Below are positions 53,228 through 61,698 of a DNA stretch of 64,000 bases, in pieces. The DNA lies in NCBI RefSeq assembly GCF_005877005.1, contig NZ_SSNH01000002.1, forward strand, positions 248,001-312,000, read 5' to 3'. Below the pieces are notes generated by a model. That model had not been told where the DNA came from, made no database searches, and saw nothing but the letters and a program-made list of their open reading frames with translations. The position numbers and the translations under genes are program-made. Numbering within the stretch: the first letter of the stretch is position 1; the number at the start of each line of letters is the position of its first letter. The DNA is from Sinomonas susongensis. Its GTDB lineage: Bacteria; Actinomycetota; Actinomycetes; Actinomycetales; Micrococcaceae.

Positions 53228-53947
53228 ATGGCGAAGAACACCCCCAACACGCCCTCGGACCAGGCTCCGAAGAAGGCGAAGAAGCCAAACAGCTTCCAGC
53301 AGATGCTCCAGGTCTTCCAGATGACCCGACGAGCGGACCCGAACGTCGTCTGGCTCATGGCGCTGGTGTTCCTCGTCGTCGTCGGCCTCGGCGTGCTGGT
53401 CGGCTCCCTGCTCGACAACTGGATCACGGGCCTCATCGTCGGCATCCTCCTCGGGGTGCTGGGCGCGATCCTCATCCTGAGCCGCAGGGCCGAGCGCGCT
53501 GCCTTCTCGCAGATCGAGGGCCAGCCCGGTGCCGCGGGCGCCGCCCTCAACACCCTGCGCCGCGGCTGGATCGTGGAGGAGCAGCCCGTCGCGATCAACC
53601 CGCGCACGCAGGATCTCGTGTTCCGCGCGGTGGGCCGTGCCGGCGTCGTGCTCGTCTCCGAGGGGCCGACGGGCCGTGTCCGTCCCCTCATCGAGTCGGA
53701 GCGGAAGCGCCTCGCACGCATCCTCCCGAACGTTCCGATCAACGTGATCGAGAGCGGCCGCGAAGACGGCCAGACCCCGATCGACAAGGTTGCCAAGCGC
53801 ATGCAGAAGCTCAAGCCCGAGCTCACCAAGGTTGAGGTCCAGGCGATCAGCAAGCGCCTCGCGTCGCTCGGCCCGCGGCTGCCGATCCCCAAGGGCATCG
53901 ATCCGTCGCGGGTCCGTCCCGACCGCAGGGCGATGCGCGGCCGCTGA
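53228..53947 (+). CDS. DUF4191 membrane protein
   Basis: 239 residues. A Lys-rich N-terminus (PKKAKKPNSFQQMLQVFQMTRR) leads to two membrane helices (about 41-62 and 66-86), then a soluble domain with INPRTQDLVFRAVGRAGVVLV and a basic C-terminus. This is DUF4191 (Rv2219-like), always next to lipA in actinobacteria. The function is unknown. ATG 53228 lies 85 bp downstream of lipA. A TAGAAT -10 element (53217-53222) may give a very short leader. A terminator follows at 53998. Confidence 0.88.
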   Translation: MAKNTPNTPSDQAPKKAKKPNSFQQMLQVFQMTRRADPNVVWLMALVFLVVVGLGVLVGSLLDNWITGLIVGILLGVLGAILILSRRAERAAFSQIEGQPGAAGAALNTLRRGWIVEEQPVAINPRTQDLVFRAVGRAGVVLVSEGPTGRVRPLIESERKRLARILPNVPINVIESGREDGQTPIDKVAKRMQKLKPELTKVEVQAISKRLASLGPRLPIPKGIDPSRVRPDRRAMRGR

Positions 53948-53997
53948 GCCGGAGTTTGCCTAAGACTTCGGAGTTCCCGAAGACTTCCTCGGCATAC

Positions 53998-54028
53998 GAA
54001 GGGCCCGGACATTCTGTCCGGGCCCTTC
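53998..54028. terminator. Bidirectional terminator between DUF4191 and RDD genes
   Basis: 14-bp perfect arms (GAAGGGCCCGGACA) around TTC, then TCTGC. It lies between convergent genes. Confidence 0.8.
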
Positions 54029-54035
54029 TCTGCAG

Positions 54036-54470
54036 TTACAGGCGTACGAGCACCGTCTTGGCGGCCTTGTCGTGGAGCCCACGCTGGTCCACATCGAAGA
54101 CGACTGCCGGAATGACGAGGCACAGCAGCACGGTTCGCAGGATCGCCGCGGGGATCCCGGCCGGGGCGCCACCGAGCCGAACGACCTTGAGCCCGAGCGC
54201 GCGGTGTCCCAGGCTGTAGCCGACGGTGCCGACAAGGACTATCTGCTCCACCGCGAAGATGCCGAGGGTCGCAGAGGAGTTGCCGTGGAAGAAGGCCGTG
54301 GAGATCAGGAGGCACGCCGCCCAATCGATGCAGAGGGCGACGACGCGGCGCCCCGGGCGGGCGATCGAACCGGGGCCGGTTCGAGGGAGGCCGAGCCCCC
54401 GCCCCGGGTAGTGGCCGGGCTCGGTCGGTGGCCCACTGATCCAGGAGCTGACGTCTCTGCGGTCGATCAC
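54036..54470 (-). CDS. RDD-family membrane protein
   Basis: 144 residues with three hydrophobic segments (about 46-66, 71-88 and 110-128). PGRRVVALCIDWAACLLIS carries the RDD family Arg and Asp residues, and GHRALGLKVVRLGGAP follows. The function is unknown; family members can act in ion transport. GTG 54470 stands exactly 6 nt after a TAGACT -10 element, suggesting a leaderless mRNA. It sits between DUF4191 and glnA, as in mycobacteria (Rv2219A). Confidence 0.87.
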   Translation of the reverse strand: MIDRRDVSSWISGPPTEPGHYPGRGLGLPRTGPGSIARPGRRVVALCIDWAACLLISTAFFHGNSSATLGIFAVEQIVLVGTVGYSLGHRALGLKVVRLGGAPAGIPAAILRTVLLCLVIPAVVFDVDQRGLHDKAAKTVLVRL

Positions 54471-54476
54471 CGACTC

Positions 54477-54482
54477 AGTCTA
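54477..54482 (-). promoter_or_regulatory. -10 element of a putative leaderless promoter for the RDD gene
   Basis: TAGACT on the minus strand, six bases, then GTG 54470. No ribosome site. Confidence 0.55.
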
Positions 54483-54579
54483 ATTGGCCGGCCTGTTCCA
54501 GTCGGCCGTTCTATGACGTCAGCGCCTTGGCGTGCGCGGCCGATGCCGCCTAGCGTGGGGCTCGTCACAGCGGCGTGAT

Positions 54580-54617
54580 GTAACCTCGCTGAAACAATAC
54601 GGACACTGCCGAGTAAC
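54580..54617 (+). promoter_or_regulatory. GlnR box upstream of glnA
   Basis: Four half-sites GTAAC-N6-GAAAC-N6-GACAC-N6-GTAAC, at exact 11-bp steps. This matches the GlnR consensus GTnAC-N6-GaAAC repeated twice, with single-base departures in the third and fourth half-sites. It ends 113 nt upstream of the glnA start, typical for nitrogen-controlled activation by GlnR. Confidence 0.7.
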
Positions 54618-54730
54618 GCCATGTTCGTAGGCTGAGGGCGTTGCAGCACGGTGACGTCCGCGCGGCGATACCGCCTGCGCGCCGCCGTTTCGCGCCCGGT
54701 GCGTGCCATCCCGACCTGTAAGGAGAACAG

Positions 54731-56155
54731 ATGTTCAAGTCTGCGGAGGAAGTCCTCGCGTTCATCAAGGACGAGGATGTCAAGTTCGTCGACATCCGCT
54801 TCACCGACCTCCCCGGCGTCCAGCAGCACTTCAATGTCCCCGCCAAGACGGTGGACGAGGACTTCTTCGTCAACGGACAGCTGTTCGACGGCTCGTCCAT
54901 CCGCGGCTTCCAGGGCATCGCCGAGTCCGACATGCAGCTGATCCCGGACGTGACCACGGCCTACGTGGACCCGTTCCGTGTGGAGAAGACGCTCGCACTG
55001 AACTTCTCCATCGTCAACCCCCGCACCGGGGAGCCGTACCACCGCGATCCCCGCGGCGTCGCCGAGCGCGCGGAGGCCTACCTGGCCTCGACCGGCATCG
55101 CCGACACCGCGTTCTTCGCCCCCGAGGCCGAGTTCTACGTCTTCGACAACGTCCAGTTCGAGTCCTCCCCGCAGGGTTCGTTCTACAAGGTCGATTCCAT
55201 CGAGGCCCCGTGGAACTCGGGCCGCGAGGAAGAGGGCGGCAACCTCGGCAACAAGACCCCGTTCAAGGGCGGCTACTTCCCCGTCTCGCCGGTCGACCAC
55301 CAGGCCGACCTCCGCGACGCCATGGTGCTGAACCTCGACGCTGTGGGCCTCGAGGTCGAGCGCTCGCACCACGAGGTCGGCGCCGCCGGCCAGGCCGAGA
55401 TCAACTACAAGTTCTCGACCCTCGTGCACGCTGCGGACGACCTGCAGAAGTTCAAGTACGTCATCAAGAACACCGCGACGGAGTGGGGCAAGTCCGTCAC
55501 GTTCATGCCGAAGCCGATCTTCGGCGACAACGGCTCGGGCATGCACTGCCACCAGTCGCTCTGGAACGGCGGCGAGCCGCTCTTCTACGACGAGAAGGGC
55601 TACGCGAGCCTCTCGGACCTCGCGCGCTGGTACATCGGCGGCCTCCTCAAGCACTCCTCGGCCGTCCTCGCGTTCACCAACCCGACGGTGAACTCGTACA
55701 AGCGCCTCGTGAAGGGCTTCGAGGCCCCGGTCAACATGGTCTACTCGCAGGGCAACCGCTCGGCAGGCATCCGCATCCCGATCACGGGCACCAACCCGAA
55801 GGCGAAGCGCATCGAGTTCCGCGCACCGGACCCCTCGTCGAACCCGTACCTCGCGTTCGCGGCCCAGCTCATGGCGGGCATCGACGGCATCCGCAACCGC
55901 ATTGAGCCGCCGGCCCCGATCGACAAGGACCTCTACGAGCTCCCCGCAGAGGAAGCCAAGGACATCCCCAAGGCACCGGGCTCCCTCGAGGAGGCTCTCG
56001 ACGCTCTCGAGGCCGACAACGAGTTCCTGCAGGCCGGCGACGTCTTCACGCTCGATCTGATCGAGACCTGGATCGCGTACAAGCGCGAGAAGGAGATCGC
56101 TCCCCTCTCGCTCCGCCCGAACCCGTACGAGTTCGAGCTCTACTTCGGCGTGTAG
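54731..56155 (+). CDS. glnA: Glutamine synthetase type I (GlnA1)
   Basis: 474 residues, the standard GSI length. The beta-grasp N-terminus ([20 protein letters not shown]), substrate motif DGSSIRGF, catalytic [15 protein letters not shown] and ATP-site [18 protein letters not shown] are complete. The adenylylation Tyr402 lies in [10 protein letters not shown], so activity should be controlled by GlnE encoded at 57244. ATG 54731 has AAGGAG upstream. A GlnR box lies 113-150 nt before the start, predicting nitrogen control. A terminator follows at 56193. Ammonia and glutamate are joined to glutamine at ATP cost. Confidence 0.97.
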   Translation: MFKSAEEVLAFIKDEDVKFVDIRFTDLPGVQQHFNVPAKTVDEDFFVNGQLFDGSSIRGFQGIAESDMQLIPDVTTAYVDPFRVEKTLALNFSIVNPRTGEPYHRDPRGVAERAEAYLASTGIADTAFFAPEAEFYVFDNVQFESSPQGSFYKVDSIEAPWNSGREEEGGNLGNKTPFKGGYFPVSPVDHQADLRDAMVLNLDAVGLEVERSHHEVGAAGQAEINYKFSTLVHAADDLQKFKYVIKNTATEWGKSVTFMPKPIFGDNGSGMHCHQSLWNGGEPLFYDEKGYASLSDLARWYIGGLLKHSSAVLAFTNPTVNSYKRLVKGFEAPVNMVYSQGNRSAGIRIPITGTNPKAKRIEFRAPDPSSNPYLAFAAQLMAGIDGIRNRIEPPAPIDKDLYELPAEEAKDIPKAPGSLEEALDALEADNEFLQAGDVFTLDLIETWIAYKREKEIAPLSLRPNPYEFELYFGV

Positions 56156-56192
56156 GTGCTTGCGGCCTGGCCGCACACGCTCGTCCCCAGGA

Positions 56193-56234
56193 GTCCGCCC
56201 GGACCCTCCGCCTTGGTGGAGGGTCCGGGCGGAC
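56193..56234 (+). terminator. Rho-independent terminator after glnA
   Basis: Long arms (GTCCGCCCGGACCCTCC and complement) around an 8-nt loop end at 56234 and are followed by TCTTTC. Strong. Confidence 0.85.
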
Positions 56235-56262
56235 TCTTTCAGCTCAGCCTCTTCAGCTCAGC
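56234..56262. repeat. 14/15-bp tandem repeat spanning the stop codon of the small gene at 56253
   Basis: CTCTTTCAGCTCAGC (56234-56248) and CTCTTCAGCTCAGC (56249-56262) are head-to-tail near-copies. The second contains the TGA stop (56255-56253) of the minus-strand gene; the first is its untranslated copy. Confidence 0.85.
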
Positions 56263-56477
56263 GCCCGGACCAGATCCACGATCATGGTGCAAGGCCATGG
56301 CTCCCCGCAGGCGGAGCACGGAAAGCCCGTGAGCTCCGACGTTGGCTGGTGCCTCTCCACCACTGGATGCCACATTTCCGCGGTCGCGACCACGTTCTGC
56401 GAGTCGCTCATGCGCAGCGCGTTCAGCTTGCCGAGGATGCCGAGATAGAGCGGCGCGGCCAGGTCCCCCTCATCCAT
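56253..56477 (-). CDS. Small Cys-containing protein, unknown
   Basis: 74 residues (MDEGDLAAPLYLGILGKLNA...). The C-terminal third has CSACGEPWPC, two CxxC-like pairs that could bind zinc, and ends in IVDLVRALS. No family is recognised. The gene lies 38 bp downstream of the coiled-coil small gene on the same strand, and the two may be co-transcribed. A weak ribosome site (GGGTACG region) precedes the ATG at 56477. Codon usage is ordinary. Its stop codon lies in a short tandem repeat. Confidence 0.6.
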   Translation of the reverse strand: MDEGDLAAPLYLGILGKLNALRMSDSQNVVATAEMWHPVVERHQPTSELTGFPCSACGEPWPCTMIVDLVRALS

Positions 56478-56515
56478 GCCGGAAGCGTACCCCAGGGACC
56501 GAAGATCGCGTCACG

Positions 56516-56692
56516 CTACTGTCCCCGCCGCCACGCATCGAAGGCCGCTGCACGGTCCCGGTCCCTCATCGCTTCGAGCGTCCGCACGAGCTTTCCCTCG
56601 CTCGTCGCGAGGGCATCCGCAGCCTGCTCGAGTCGTTTGACGAGGGCCTCAAGCTGGCCGAGATCGACTGACGGGACTGCTTCATCACTCAT
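56516..56692 (-). CDS. Small coiled-coil protein, unknown
   Basis: 58 residues. MSDEAVPSVDLGQLEALVKRL, then EQAADALATSEGKLVRTLEAM and a basic end (RDRDRAAAFDAWRRGQ): one long amphipathic helix. The ATG at 56692 is preferred to the upstream start at 56755 because GGAGGAAGAGGG sits directly before it. No family recognised. It shares strand with the small Cys protein at 56253. Confidence 0.55.
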   Translation of the reverse strand: MSDEAVPSVDLGQLEALVKRLEQAADALATSEGKLVRTLEAMRDRDRAAAFDAWRRGQ

Positions 56693-56887
56693 CCCTCTTC
56701 CTCCATCTGCCGAGGACCCTCCTTCGCAGGCCCCGCAACAAGTCAACTGTCCCAAGCAGGGGTCACGAGGACACCCGTAGCGGGTACTCGAATCCGGGCA
56801 GGGCGGAGGAAGGGCACCACGTGCCGTGGACAGGCGGTACTCGGCAGGCCACTCGCCCGACGTGGGAAGACGGCCGGAAGACGGCGG

Positions 56888-57214
56888 TCAGCCTGCGATC
56901 GTCGAGAGGATCACCACGGCCTCGTCCAGTGCGACGACGTCGTGCCGCGGCCCGGGGAGCGCCACGAGCTGCCCCTCCTCGACCCTCGTCTCCCCCTCGT
57001 CGGCGCGGACGAGGACCGCACCCGAGAGGACGTGGAGCGTCGCTGCCTCGGGTTTGGGGTGGTCGCCGAGGGCCTGATCCCCGAGGAGGGCGATGAGCGT
57101 GTGCCGGAGCCGCCCGTCGTGCAGAAGCGCACGGGCGCTGCGCCCGTGCGGGCTCACCCTCGCACGGTCCAGCTCGAGCTCTGCCGCCGCAGCAATGTTG
57201 ATCAGCTCTGCCAT
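56888..57214 (-). CDS. Cupin-domain small protein
   Basis: 108 residues, a single cupin barrel: LHDGRLRHTLIALLGDQALG, HPKPEAATLHVLSGAVLVR and EEGQLVALPGPRHDVVALDE. Typical metal-site histidines are only partly kept (H in GDH, H in ATLHV, H in PRHDV), so it may be a ligand-binding rather than catalytic cupin. ATG 57214 has AAGGAGG upstream. It lies 29 bp after glnE on the same strand and is likely the last gene of a glnA2-glnE-cupin unit. The function is unknown; a link to nitrogen metabolism is only positional. Confidence 0.8.
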   Translation of the reverse strand: MAELINIAAAAELELDRARVSPHGRSARALLHDGRLRHTLIALLGDQALGDHPKPEAATLHVLSGAVLVRADEGETRVEEGQLVALPGPRHDVVALDEAVVILSTIAG

Positions 57215-57243
57215 TCCTGACCTCCTTGGTCGTACCGCGTCCG

Positions 57244-60200
57244 TCACTGGCTCAGGGAATAGAACCTCTCCTCGAACACGTGGCGCGTGCGCCGCGTGAG
57301 CTGGAGATACTGCTGCTCGAGTGCGCTCGCGTGCCCGGGCGAGTATCCGCACCACCGTGCGACGGCCTCGAGGTCGCGTCGCGACGAGGGCAGCATGTCC
57401 GAGGCGCGGCCCGTCCAGACCACATTCGCGCTGCGGATCCGGCTGGCCAGGCGCCAGGTCTCGGCGAGCAGCGATGCCTCCCGCTCCATCAGGAAGCCGA
57501 GTTCGGCCGCGGCGTGCAGGCCCCCGAGAGTCGAGGTGGTCCGCAGTTCGGGGTGCCGTGCCGCGTGCTGGAGCTGGATGGACTGCACGAGCCATTCGAC
57601 GTCGCTGAGGCCGCCGCGGCCGAGCTTGAGGTGGCGGCCGGGATCGGCCCCGCGGGGAAGCCGCTCCGCCTCCACTCGGGCCTTGATGCGCCGGATCTCG
57701 GTGAGGTCCGCGGGCGAAAGCCGCTCCGGGTACCGGACGCTGTCGGCGAGCCGCATGAAGTCGGCGGCCAGCTCGTCGTCGCCCGCCATGGGGCGCGCGC
57801 GCAGGAGCGCCTGCCATTCCCAGACGAGCGCCCACCTGCGGTAGTACTCCGCGAAGGAGTCCAGGGAGCGCACGAGCGGGCCGGCCTTGCCCTCGGGCCG
57901 GAGGTCGGCGTCGAGCTGGAGGACCCGCTCGGCGAGCACGGCAGGCCGAAGCGGCTGAGTGAGGAGCCCCGACATGCTCGTCACGATTTCCTTCGCCTGC
58001 CTCTGGGCCTCGGCGGGATCGGCATCGGGCAGGGGGCGGTGCACATACATGACATCTGCATCGGACCCATAGCCGATCTCGCGTCCGCCTTGCCGGCCCA
58101 TCGCGACGACGAGCACGCGGGTCAGGAGCGGCCCCCGGGCAGCCGCCTGATCCTCGGCAACGCGGAGGGCCCCGAGGACCGCTGCCTGATCGGCGTCGGC
58201 GAGGGCGTTCCCGACTGCATCCTGGTCCAGCAGGCCGGCGCTGTCCGCGATTGCCGTGCGCAGGATCTCGCGGCGCCGGATGAGGCGGACGAGCCGCATG
58301 CGCGCGCTCGGGTCCTCGTGACGAGAGATCTTGGACTGGATCTCCTGCCACTGCGCGTCGAGGGGCACGGGAGCGAGCTCCTTCTCCTGGCCCAGCCACG
58401 CGACGGATTCGGGCGAGACTTCGAGCAGGTCCGCTATAAGCCGCGAATTGGCGAGGACGTGGCACAGGCGCTCGGCCGCCGCCGCGGAATCCCTGAGCAT
58501 GCCGAGGTACCAGTGGGTCGTGCCGAGGGCCTCGCTGACGCGGCGGAACGCAAGCAGGCCGGCGTCGGGGTCGACGCCCTGCGCAAGCCAGTCGAGCAGG
58601 ACCGGCAGGAGCTGGCGCTGCAGGGACGCCCGTCGGCTCACGCCCGCGGTGAGCGCCTCGATGTGCCGCATCGCTCCCTGCGGATCCCTGTACCCGAGTG
58701 CGGCGAGGCGGCCCTGCGCGGCCTCGGGAGAGAGCTTCGCCTCCTCGGGGCTCAGGTTCGCGACCGTGTTGAGCAGAGGCCGGTAGAAGATCCGCTCGTG
58801 CAGCTCGCGGACGCTCCGCTTGGTCCGATGCCACTTCTCGAGAAGGGCCTCGGGCGAGGCCTTCCCCGTCTCCATGACGCCCTGCACGGCCCGGGCGAGC
58901 GCGCGGAGGGCGTCCTCCCTCACGGGCATGAGATGGGTCCGGCGCAGCTGGGAGAGCTGGATCCGGTGTTCGAGGAGACGCAGCCAGCGGTACGAGGCGT
59001 CGAACTCCGCGGCCGCGCTGCGCCCGATGTAGCCGCCCTCGGCAAGCGCCGCGATGGCCGACGTCGTGTCCCGGACACGCAGCGACTCGTCCGCCCGGCC
59101 ATGGACGAGCTGGAGGAGCTGCACAGTGAATTCGACGTCGCGCAGCCCCCCGGCACCGAGCTTGATCTGCCGGTCGGCCTCGGCCGGCGGAATATGCTCT
59201 GTGACGCGCCGGCGCATCGCCTGGACGGAGTCGACGAACCCGTCGCGACCGGCCGAAGCCCACACGAGCGGCCCGACCGCCTGCTCGTACTTGCGGCCCA
59301 GTTCCGGGTCGCCCGCAATGCAGCGAGCCTTGAGGAGGGCCTGGAATTCCCAGCTCTCGGCCCACCGGTCGTAGTAGGCGAGATGCGATCCGAGGGTCCT
59401 GACGAGGGGACCGTCCTTGCCCTCGGGGCGGAGGTTCGCGTCGACCTGCCACAGGCCCGGCTCTCGGGCCGTCCCCGACACCGCCCGGGAGAGGCCGGTC
59501 GCGAGCGCGGTGCCGATGCCCAGGACAGTCGAGCCGTCCAGGCCCGAGTCCTCGTCGGCGTCGACCACGTAGACCACATCGACATCGGAGATGTAGTTGA
59601 GCTCACGCGCGCCGCACTTGCCCATCCCGATGACGGCGAGGGCGACGGCGTCGACCGCCTCCGCGCCGAACGTCGCCGCGGCCTCGGCGCGGGCGACGGC
59701 GAGCCCCGCCTCGAGCGCTGCGGCCGCCAGGTCCGCGAGCTCGGCAGCCGCGACGGGGAGGAAGTCGGCCGGCGATGCGGCCGTGAGATCCCGGATCGCC
59801 AGTTCGCACAGATGCCGGCGGTAGCGAATCCGCAGCGCTTCCCACGCGTCTGCCCCAGTCCTGCTTGCGAGCGGGCGGGCAGACGACGGGTCGGCGCCGA
59901 CGGAACGCAGCAGCGAGGCCCGAAGCGCCACCGGGTCGGCCCCCTGCGGTTCCGCAGAAGGGGCGGCCTCGAAGACATCGAGGTGTTCGGGGTGACGGAT
60001 CAGGAATTCGCCGAGCGCCTCGGACGCGCCGAGGAGCCGGAACAGGGGCTCTGAGCGCGAGAGGCCCGCGTCGACCGTCTCCCGCAGACTCGGCACCTTC
60101 TCGAGGAGCCGCACGAGGACGACGAGGGCCCCGTCCGGGTCGGGTGCGACCGCGAGGCCCTCGAGCAGCACCTCCTCGTCGATGCCGTCGAGCTCACGCG

Positions 60201-60276
60201 CCGCGAGGAAGCGCTCGGCGCGGTCCGGATCGGAGGAACCGAGGGCAATGAGCCGGCGGGTGAGGCTTGGCGCCAT
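57244..60276 (-). CDS. glnE: Bifunctional glutamine synthetase adenylyltransferase/deadenylase
   Basis: 1010 residues in two homologous halves. The N-terminal half contains a nucleotidyltransferase site with ELNYISDVDVVYV (Asp pair), and the C-terminal half contains GGREIGYGSDADVMYVHRP. Each half adds an all-helical regulatory domain. GlnE adds or removes AMP on the conserved Tyr of GlnA (Tyr402 at 54731-56155) in response to nitrogen state. ATG 60276 lies 6 bp after the glnA2 stop, so glnA2 and glnE are one operon. The order glnA, glnE, glnA2 is the mycobacterial one. Confidence 0.95.
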   Translation of the reverse strand: MAPSLTRRLIALGSSDPDRAERFLAARELDGIDEEVLLEGLAVAPDPDGALVVLVRLLEKVPSLRETVDAGLSRSEPLFRLLGASEALGEFLIRHPEHLDVFEAAPSAEPQGADPVALRASLLRSVGADPSSARPLASRTGADAWEALRIRYRRHLCELAIRDLTAASPADFLPVAAAELADLAAAALEAGLAVARAEAAATFGAEAVDAVALAVIGMGKCGARELNYISDVDVVYVVDADEDSGLDGSTVLGIGTALATGLSRAVSGTAREPGLWQVDANLRPEGKDGPLVRTLGSHLAYYDRWAESWEFQALLKARCIAGDPELGRKYEQAVGPLVWASAGRDGFVDSVQAMRRRVTEHIPPAEADRQIKLGAGGLRDVEFTVQLLQLVHGRADESLRVRDTTSAIAALAEGGYIGRSAAAEFDASYRWLRLLEHRIQLSQLRRTHLMPVREDALRALARAVQGVMETGKASPEALLEKWHRTKRSVRELHERIFYRPLLNTVANLSPEEAKLSPEAAQGRLAALGYRDPQGAMRHIEALTAGVSRRASLQRQLLPVLLDWLAQGVDPDAGLLAFRRVSEALGTTHWYLGMLRDSAAAAERLCHVLANSRLIADLLEVSPESVAWLGQEKELAPVPLDAQWQEIQSKISRHEDPSARMRLVRLIRRREILRTAIADSAGLLDQDAVGNALADADQAAVLGALRVAEDQAAARGPLLTRVLVVAMGRQGGREIGYGSDADVMYVHRPLPDADPAEAQRQAKEIVTSMSGLLTQPLRPAVLAERVLQLDADLRPEGKAGPLVRSLDSFAEYYRRWALVWEWQALLRARPMAGDDELAADFMRLADSVRYPERLSPADLTEIRRIKARVEAERLPRGADPGRHLKLGRGGLSDVEWLVQSIQLQHAARHPELRTTSTLGGLHAAAELGFLMEREASLLAETWRLASRIRSANVVWTGRASDMLPSSRRDLEAVARWCGYSPGHASALEQQYLQLTRRTRHVFEERFYSLSQ

Positions 60277-60282
60277 GGCTGG

Positions 60283-61623
60283 CTAGAGGATGCCGAGGTT
60301 GCGGTGCAGCTCGTAGGGAGTGACCTCGAGGCGGTACTCGCTCCACTCCTGCCGCTTGTTGCGCAGGAAGTACTCGAAGACCTGCTCGCCGAGGATCTCG
60401 GCCATGAGCTCCGAATCCTCCATCGTGCCGATCGCGTCGTAGAGGCTCGCGGGGAGCGGCGAATGGCCCAGGACCCGCCGCTCTGCGGAGGTGAGCGACG
60501 AGATGTCGTCCTCCGCCGCGGCCGGCAGCTCGTACTCCTCCTCGATGCCCTTGAGACCTGCTCCCAGGAGGACGGAGTAGGAAAGGTAGGGATTGGTGGC
60601 GGAATCGATCCCGCGGTACTCGACCCGCGCCGACTGGCCCTTGCCCGGCTTGTAGAGCGGGACCCGGACGAGTGCGGACCGGTTGTTGTGGCCCCAGCTC
60701 AGGTAGCTGGGCGCTTCCCCGCCGCCCCAGAGGCGCTTGTACGAGTTCACGAACTGGTTGGTCACCGCGGTGAACTCGTTCGCGTGGCGTAGGAGGCCAG
60801 CGATGAAATGGCGTGCAGTCTTCGAGAGCTGGAACTCCGCGCCCGGTTCGTGGAACGCGTTCGAATCCCCCTCGAAGAGCGAGAAGTGGGTGTGCATGCC
60901 GCTCCCCGGGAACGCCGTGAACGGCTTCGGCATGAACGTCGCATAGGCACCCTGCTGGATGGCCACCTCCTTGACGACCGTGCGGAACGTCATGATGTTG
61001 TCCGCAGTCTGGAGGGCGTCGGCGTAGCGGAGGTCGATCTCGTTCTGGCCCGGACCACCCTCGTGGTGGCTGAACTCGACAGAGATCCCGACCGATTCGA
61101 GCATGTTCACGACGGTCCGGCGGAAGTCCTGCGCGACGCCGCCGGGCACATGGTCGAAATAGCCGCCCTTGTCGATGGGGATGGGCGCGCCGTCTGGACC
61201 GAGCTGATCAGACTCGAGGAGGTAGAACTCGATCTCGGGGTGTGTGTAGCACGTGAAGCCCATCTCTGCGGCCTTGGCGAGGGTCCGCTTGAGGACGTTG
61301 CGGGGATCTGCGGGGGACGGCTCGCCGTCGGGCGTGAGGATGTCGCAGAACATGCGCGACGTCGGCTCCGTCTCGCCGCGCCACGGCAGGATCTGGAAGG
61401 TCGAGGGATCGGGCTGGAGCAGCATGTCCGACTCGGAGACGCGCGCAAGGCCCTCGATCGAGGAACCGTCGAAGCCGAGCCCTTCCTCGAACGCGCCCTC
61501 GACCTCGGCAGGGGCCAGGGCCACTGATTTGAGGGAGCCGACGACGTCGGTGAACCACAGGCGAACGAAGCGGACGTCGCGCTCCTCAATGGTCCGGAGC
61601 ACGAATTCCTGCTGACGGTTCAT
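60283..61623 (-). CDS. glnA2: Glutamine synthetase-like GlnA2 (type I family)
   Basis: 446 residues, shorter than GlnA1 by about 28. FVRLWFTDVVGSLKSVALAP, DGSSIEGLARVSESDM, HHEGGPGQNEIDLRYADAL and FPGSGMHTHFSL give a complete type I active site. A Tyr is present at the adenylylation position (EEYELPAAAED), though the surrounding residues differ from the GlnA1 NLYxLP motif. Homologues in Streptomyces act on polyamines as gamma-glutamylpolyamine synthetases (GlnA3/GlnA2) or are minor GS forms; which applies cannot be told here. ATG 61623 with GGGGGA nearby. Operon with glnE. Confidence 0.9.
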   Translation of the reverse strand: MNRQQEFVLRTIEERDVRFVRLWFTDVVGSLKSVALAPAEVEGAFEEGLGFDGSSIEGLARVSESDMLLQPDPSTFQILPWRGETEPTSRMFCDILTPDGEPSPADPRNVLKRTLAKAAEMGFTCYTHPEIEFYLLESDQLGPDGAPIPIDKGGYFDHVPGGVAQDFRRTVVNMLESVGISVEFSHHEGGPGQNEIDLRYADALQTADNIMTFRTVVKEVAIQQGAYATFMPKPFTAFPGSGMHTHFSLFEGDSNAFHEPGAEFQLSKTARHFIAGLLRHANEFTAVTNQFVNSYKRLWGGGEAPSYLSWGHNNRSALVRVPLYKPGKGQSARVEYRGIDSATNPYLSYSVLLGAGLKGIEEEYELPAAAEDDISSLTSAERRVLGHSPLPASLYDAIGTMEDSELMAEILGEQVFEYFLRNKRQEWSEYRLEVTPYELHRNLGIL

Positions 61624-61685
61624 GGGGGGAAGTCTCCCTTACGGTAACGGGCCTGAGCGCTTCCCCCACTCTACTCAGCTTGGAC

Positions 61686-61691
61686 TACTCT
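61686..61691 (+). promoter_or_regulatory. -10 element of a putative leaderless panB promoter
   Basis: TACTCT, seven bases, then ATG 61699. No ribosome binding site. Confidence 0.45.
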
Positions 61692-61698
61692 CGTCCGT

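Noticed and set aside
61624-61698. Possible GlnR site upstream of glnA2
   Set aside because: GTTAC is present but the second half-site at the right spacing (GGAGA) does not fit.
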